Shown piece by piece: positions 6,053-6,433 of a DNA stretch of 6,433 nt. This DNA comes from Candidatus Solincola jinzensis (GTDB taxonomy: Bacteria; Actinomycetota; Geothermincolia; Geothermincolales; RBG-13-55-18). Below the pieces are notes generated by a model, which saw only the letters and a list, made by a program, of their open reading frames with translations, did no database searches and was not told the DNA's origin. How positions within the stretch are numbered: the stretch's first letter is position 1; the number at the start of each line of letters is the position of its first letter. The stretch spans positions 1 through 6,433 of the forward strand of contig JACVJG010000183.1 in assembly GCA_015711875.1 (NCBI GenBank), given 5' to 3'. The position numbers and the translations under genes are program-made.

Positions 6053-6433
6053 TCAGCCCGCCTCCCCGGCCGTTCCGGTGCCTCCGCCGGCCCGGGAGAG
6101 GTAATCCTCGATAGCCGCCCTGATGCCGTCCGCCGCCAGGTTGGAGCAGTGCATCTTCTCCTCCGGCAATCCGTCCAGGGCCTCCGCTACCTGCTGATCC
6201 GTTATACTCAACGCCTCCTCTATGGTCTTTCCCTTCACCATCTCCGTGCCCATGCTGCCCGATGCCACCGCCGCGCCGCATCCGAAGGTCTTGTATTTGA
6301 TGTCCACCAGGCGCCCGTTCTCGACCTTTATATAGACCTCCATCATATCCCCGCACACGGGGCTGCCCACCTTTCCCATACCGTCGTAATCGGGTATCTC
6401 GCCCACGTTGCGGGGGTTCTGAAAATGCTCGAT
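6053..6433 (-). CDS. iscU: Iron-sulfur cluster scaffold, IscU/NifU N-domain type (5' end missing)
   Basis: Partial at the right edge. 126 residues are visible, reading in from IEHFQNPRNVGEIPD, which matches the usual (M/I)-EHFxNPRNVG opening, so only a few N-terminal codons are missing. A GTG at 6406 is in frame but is the Val of RNVG, not the start. The protein is a scaffold on which a cysteine desulfurase and iron build 2Fe-2S/4Fe-4S clusters. The three ligand Cys are visible in SPVCGD (with the adjacent Asp), TFGCGAAVASGS and EKMHCSNLA, together with TEMVKGKTIEEAL and DGIRAAIEDYL. It ends soon after the N-domain with a Gly-rich tail, so there is no C-terminal Nfu or ferredoxin-like domain as in full nitrogen-fixation NifU. 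A cysteine desulfurase gene is expected just off the right edge. The DUF948 gene follows after one base. The iscU/nifU naming choice is loose. Confidence 0.94.
   Translation of the reverse strand: MEHFQNPRNVGEIPDYDGMGKVGSPVCGDMMEVYIKVENGRLVDIKYKTFGCGAAVASGSMGTEMVKGKTIEEALSITDQQVAEALDGLPEEKMHCSNLAADGIRAAIEDYLSRAGGGTGTAGEAG
6061..6067 (-). promoter_or_regulatory. Ribosome binding site of the DUF948 gene, inside the end of iscU
   Basis: GGGGAGG on the minus strand lies nine bases before TTG 6051, within the last codons of the iscU-like gene. It is the strongest such site in the window and supports the TTG start. Confidence 0.65.

Overview
The window is GC-rich bacterial DNA in which every gene I can support lies on the minus strand, so transcription runs from high to low coordinates. 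The best guess at source is a member of the Actinomycetota, possibly a deep-branching, anaerobic one. The evidence is the order DUF948 membrane protein - alaS - ruvX - mltG, typical of that phylum, and a DUF948 protein ending in the actinobacterial-style SSPLVK...GARKA block. The lineage guess is inference from gene order and protein style, not from a search.

Layout in transcription order: (1) 6433-6053, an IscU/NifU-type iron-sulfur scaffold missing only its first few codons; (2) 6051-5662, a small DUF948 protein with one membrane helix; (3) a 261-base spacer with a weak hairpin/T-run and an AT-rich patch, probably the alaS leader; (4) alaS, alanyl-tRNA synthetase, best start a TTG at 5400; (5) ruvX, overlapping alaS by 8 bases; (6) mltG, the membrane-anchored endolytic murein transglycosylase, overlapping ruvX. 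alaS-ruvX-mltG look co-transcribed and translationally coupled.

After mltG the order leaves the usual actinobacterial pattern, where aroE would follow. A 636-base stretch (1294-659) holds no convincing gene. It is followed by a second, separate unit: a 162-residue Cys/His-containing protein with a V4R-like C-terminus (658-170). Directly abutting its stop codon is the start of a [NiFe]-hydrogenase small-subunit-like protein (169 to the left edge) with the CxGC iron-sulfur motif. This second gene runs off the window and is easily missed because only 56 codons are present.

Functionally, the first block is housekeeping: Fe-S cluster assembly, translation, rRNA/DNA processing and cell-wall synthesis. 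The second points to H2 or related redox metabolism. I see no CRISPR array, tRNA, rRNA, insertion sequence or phage-like material. The part most worth follow-up is the left-edge redox pair, not the conserved cluster.
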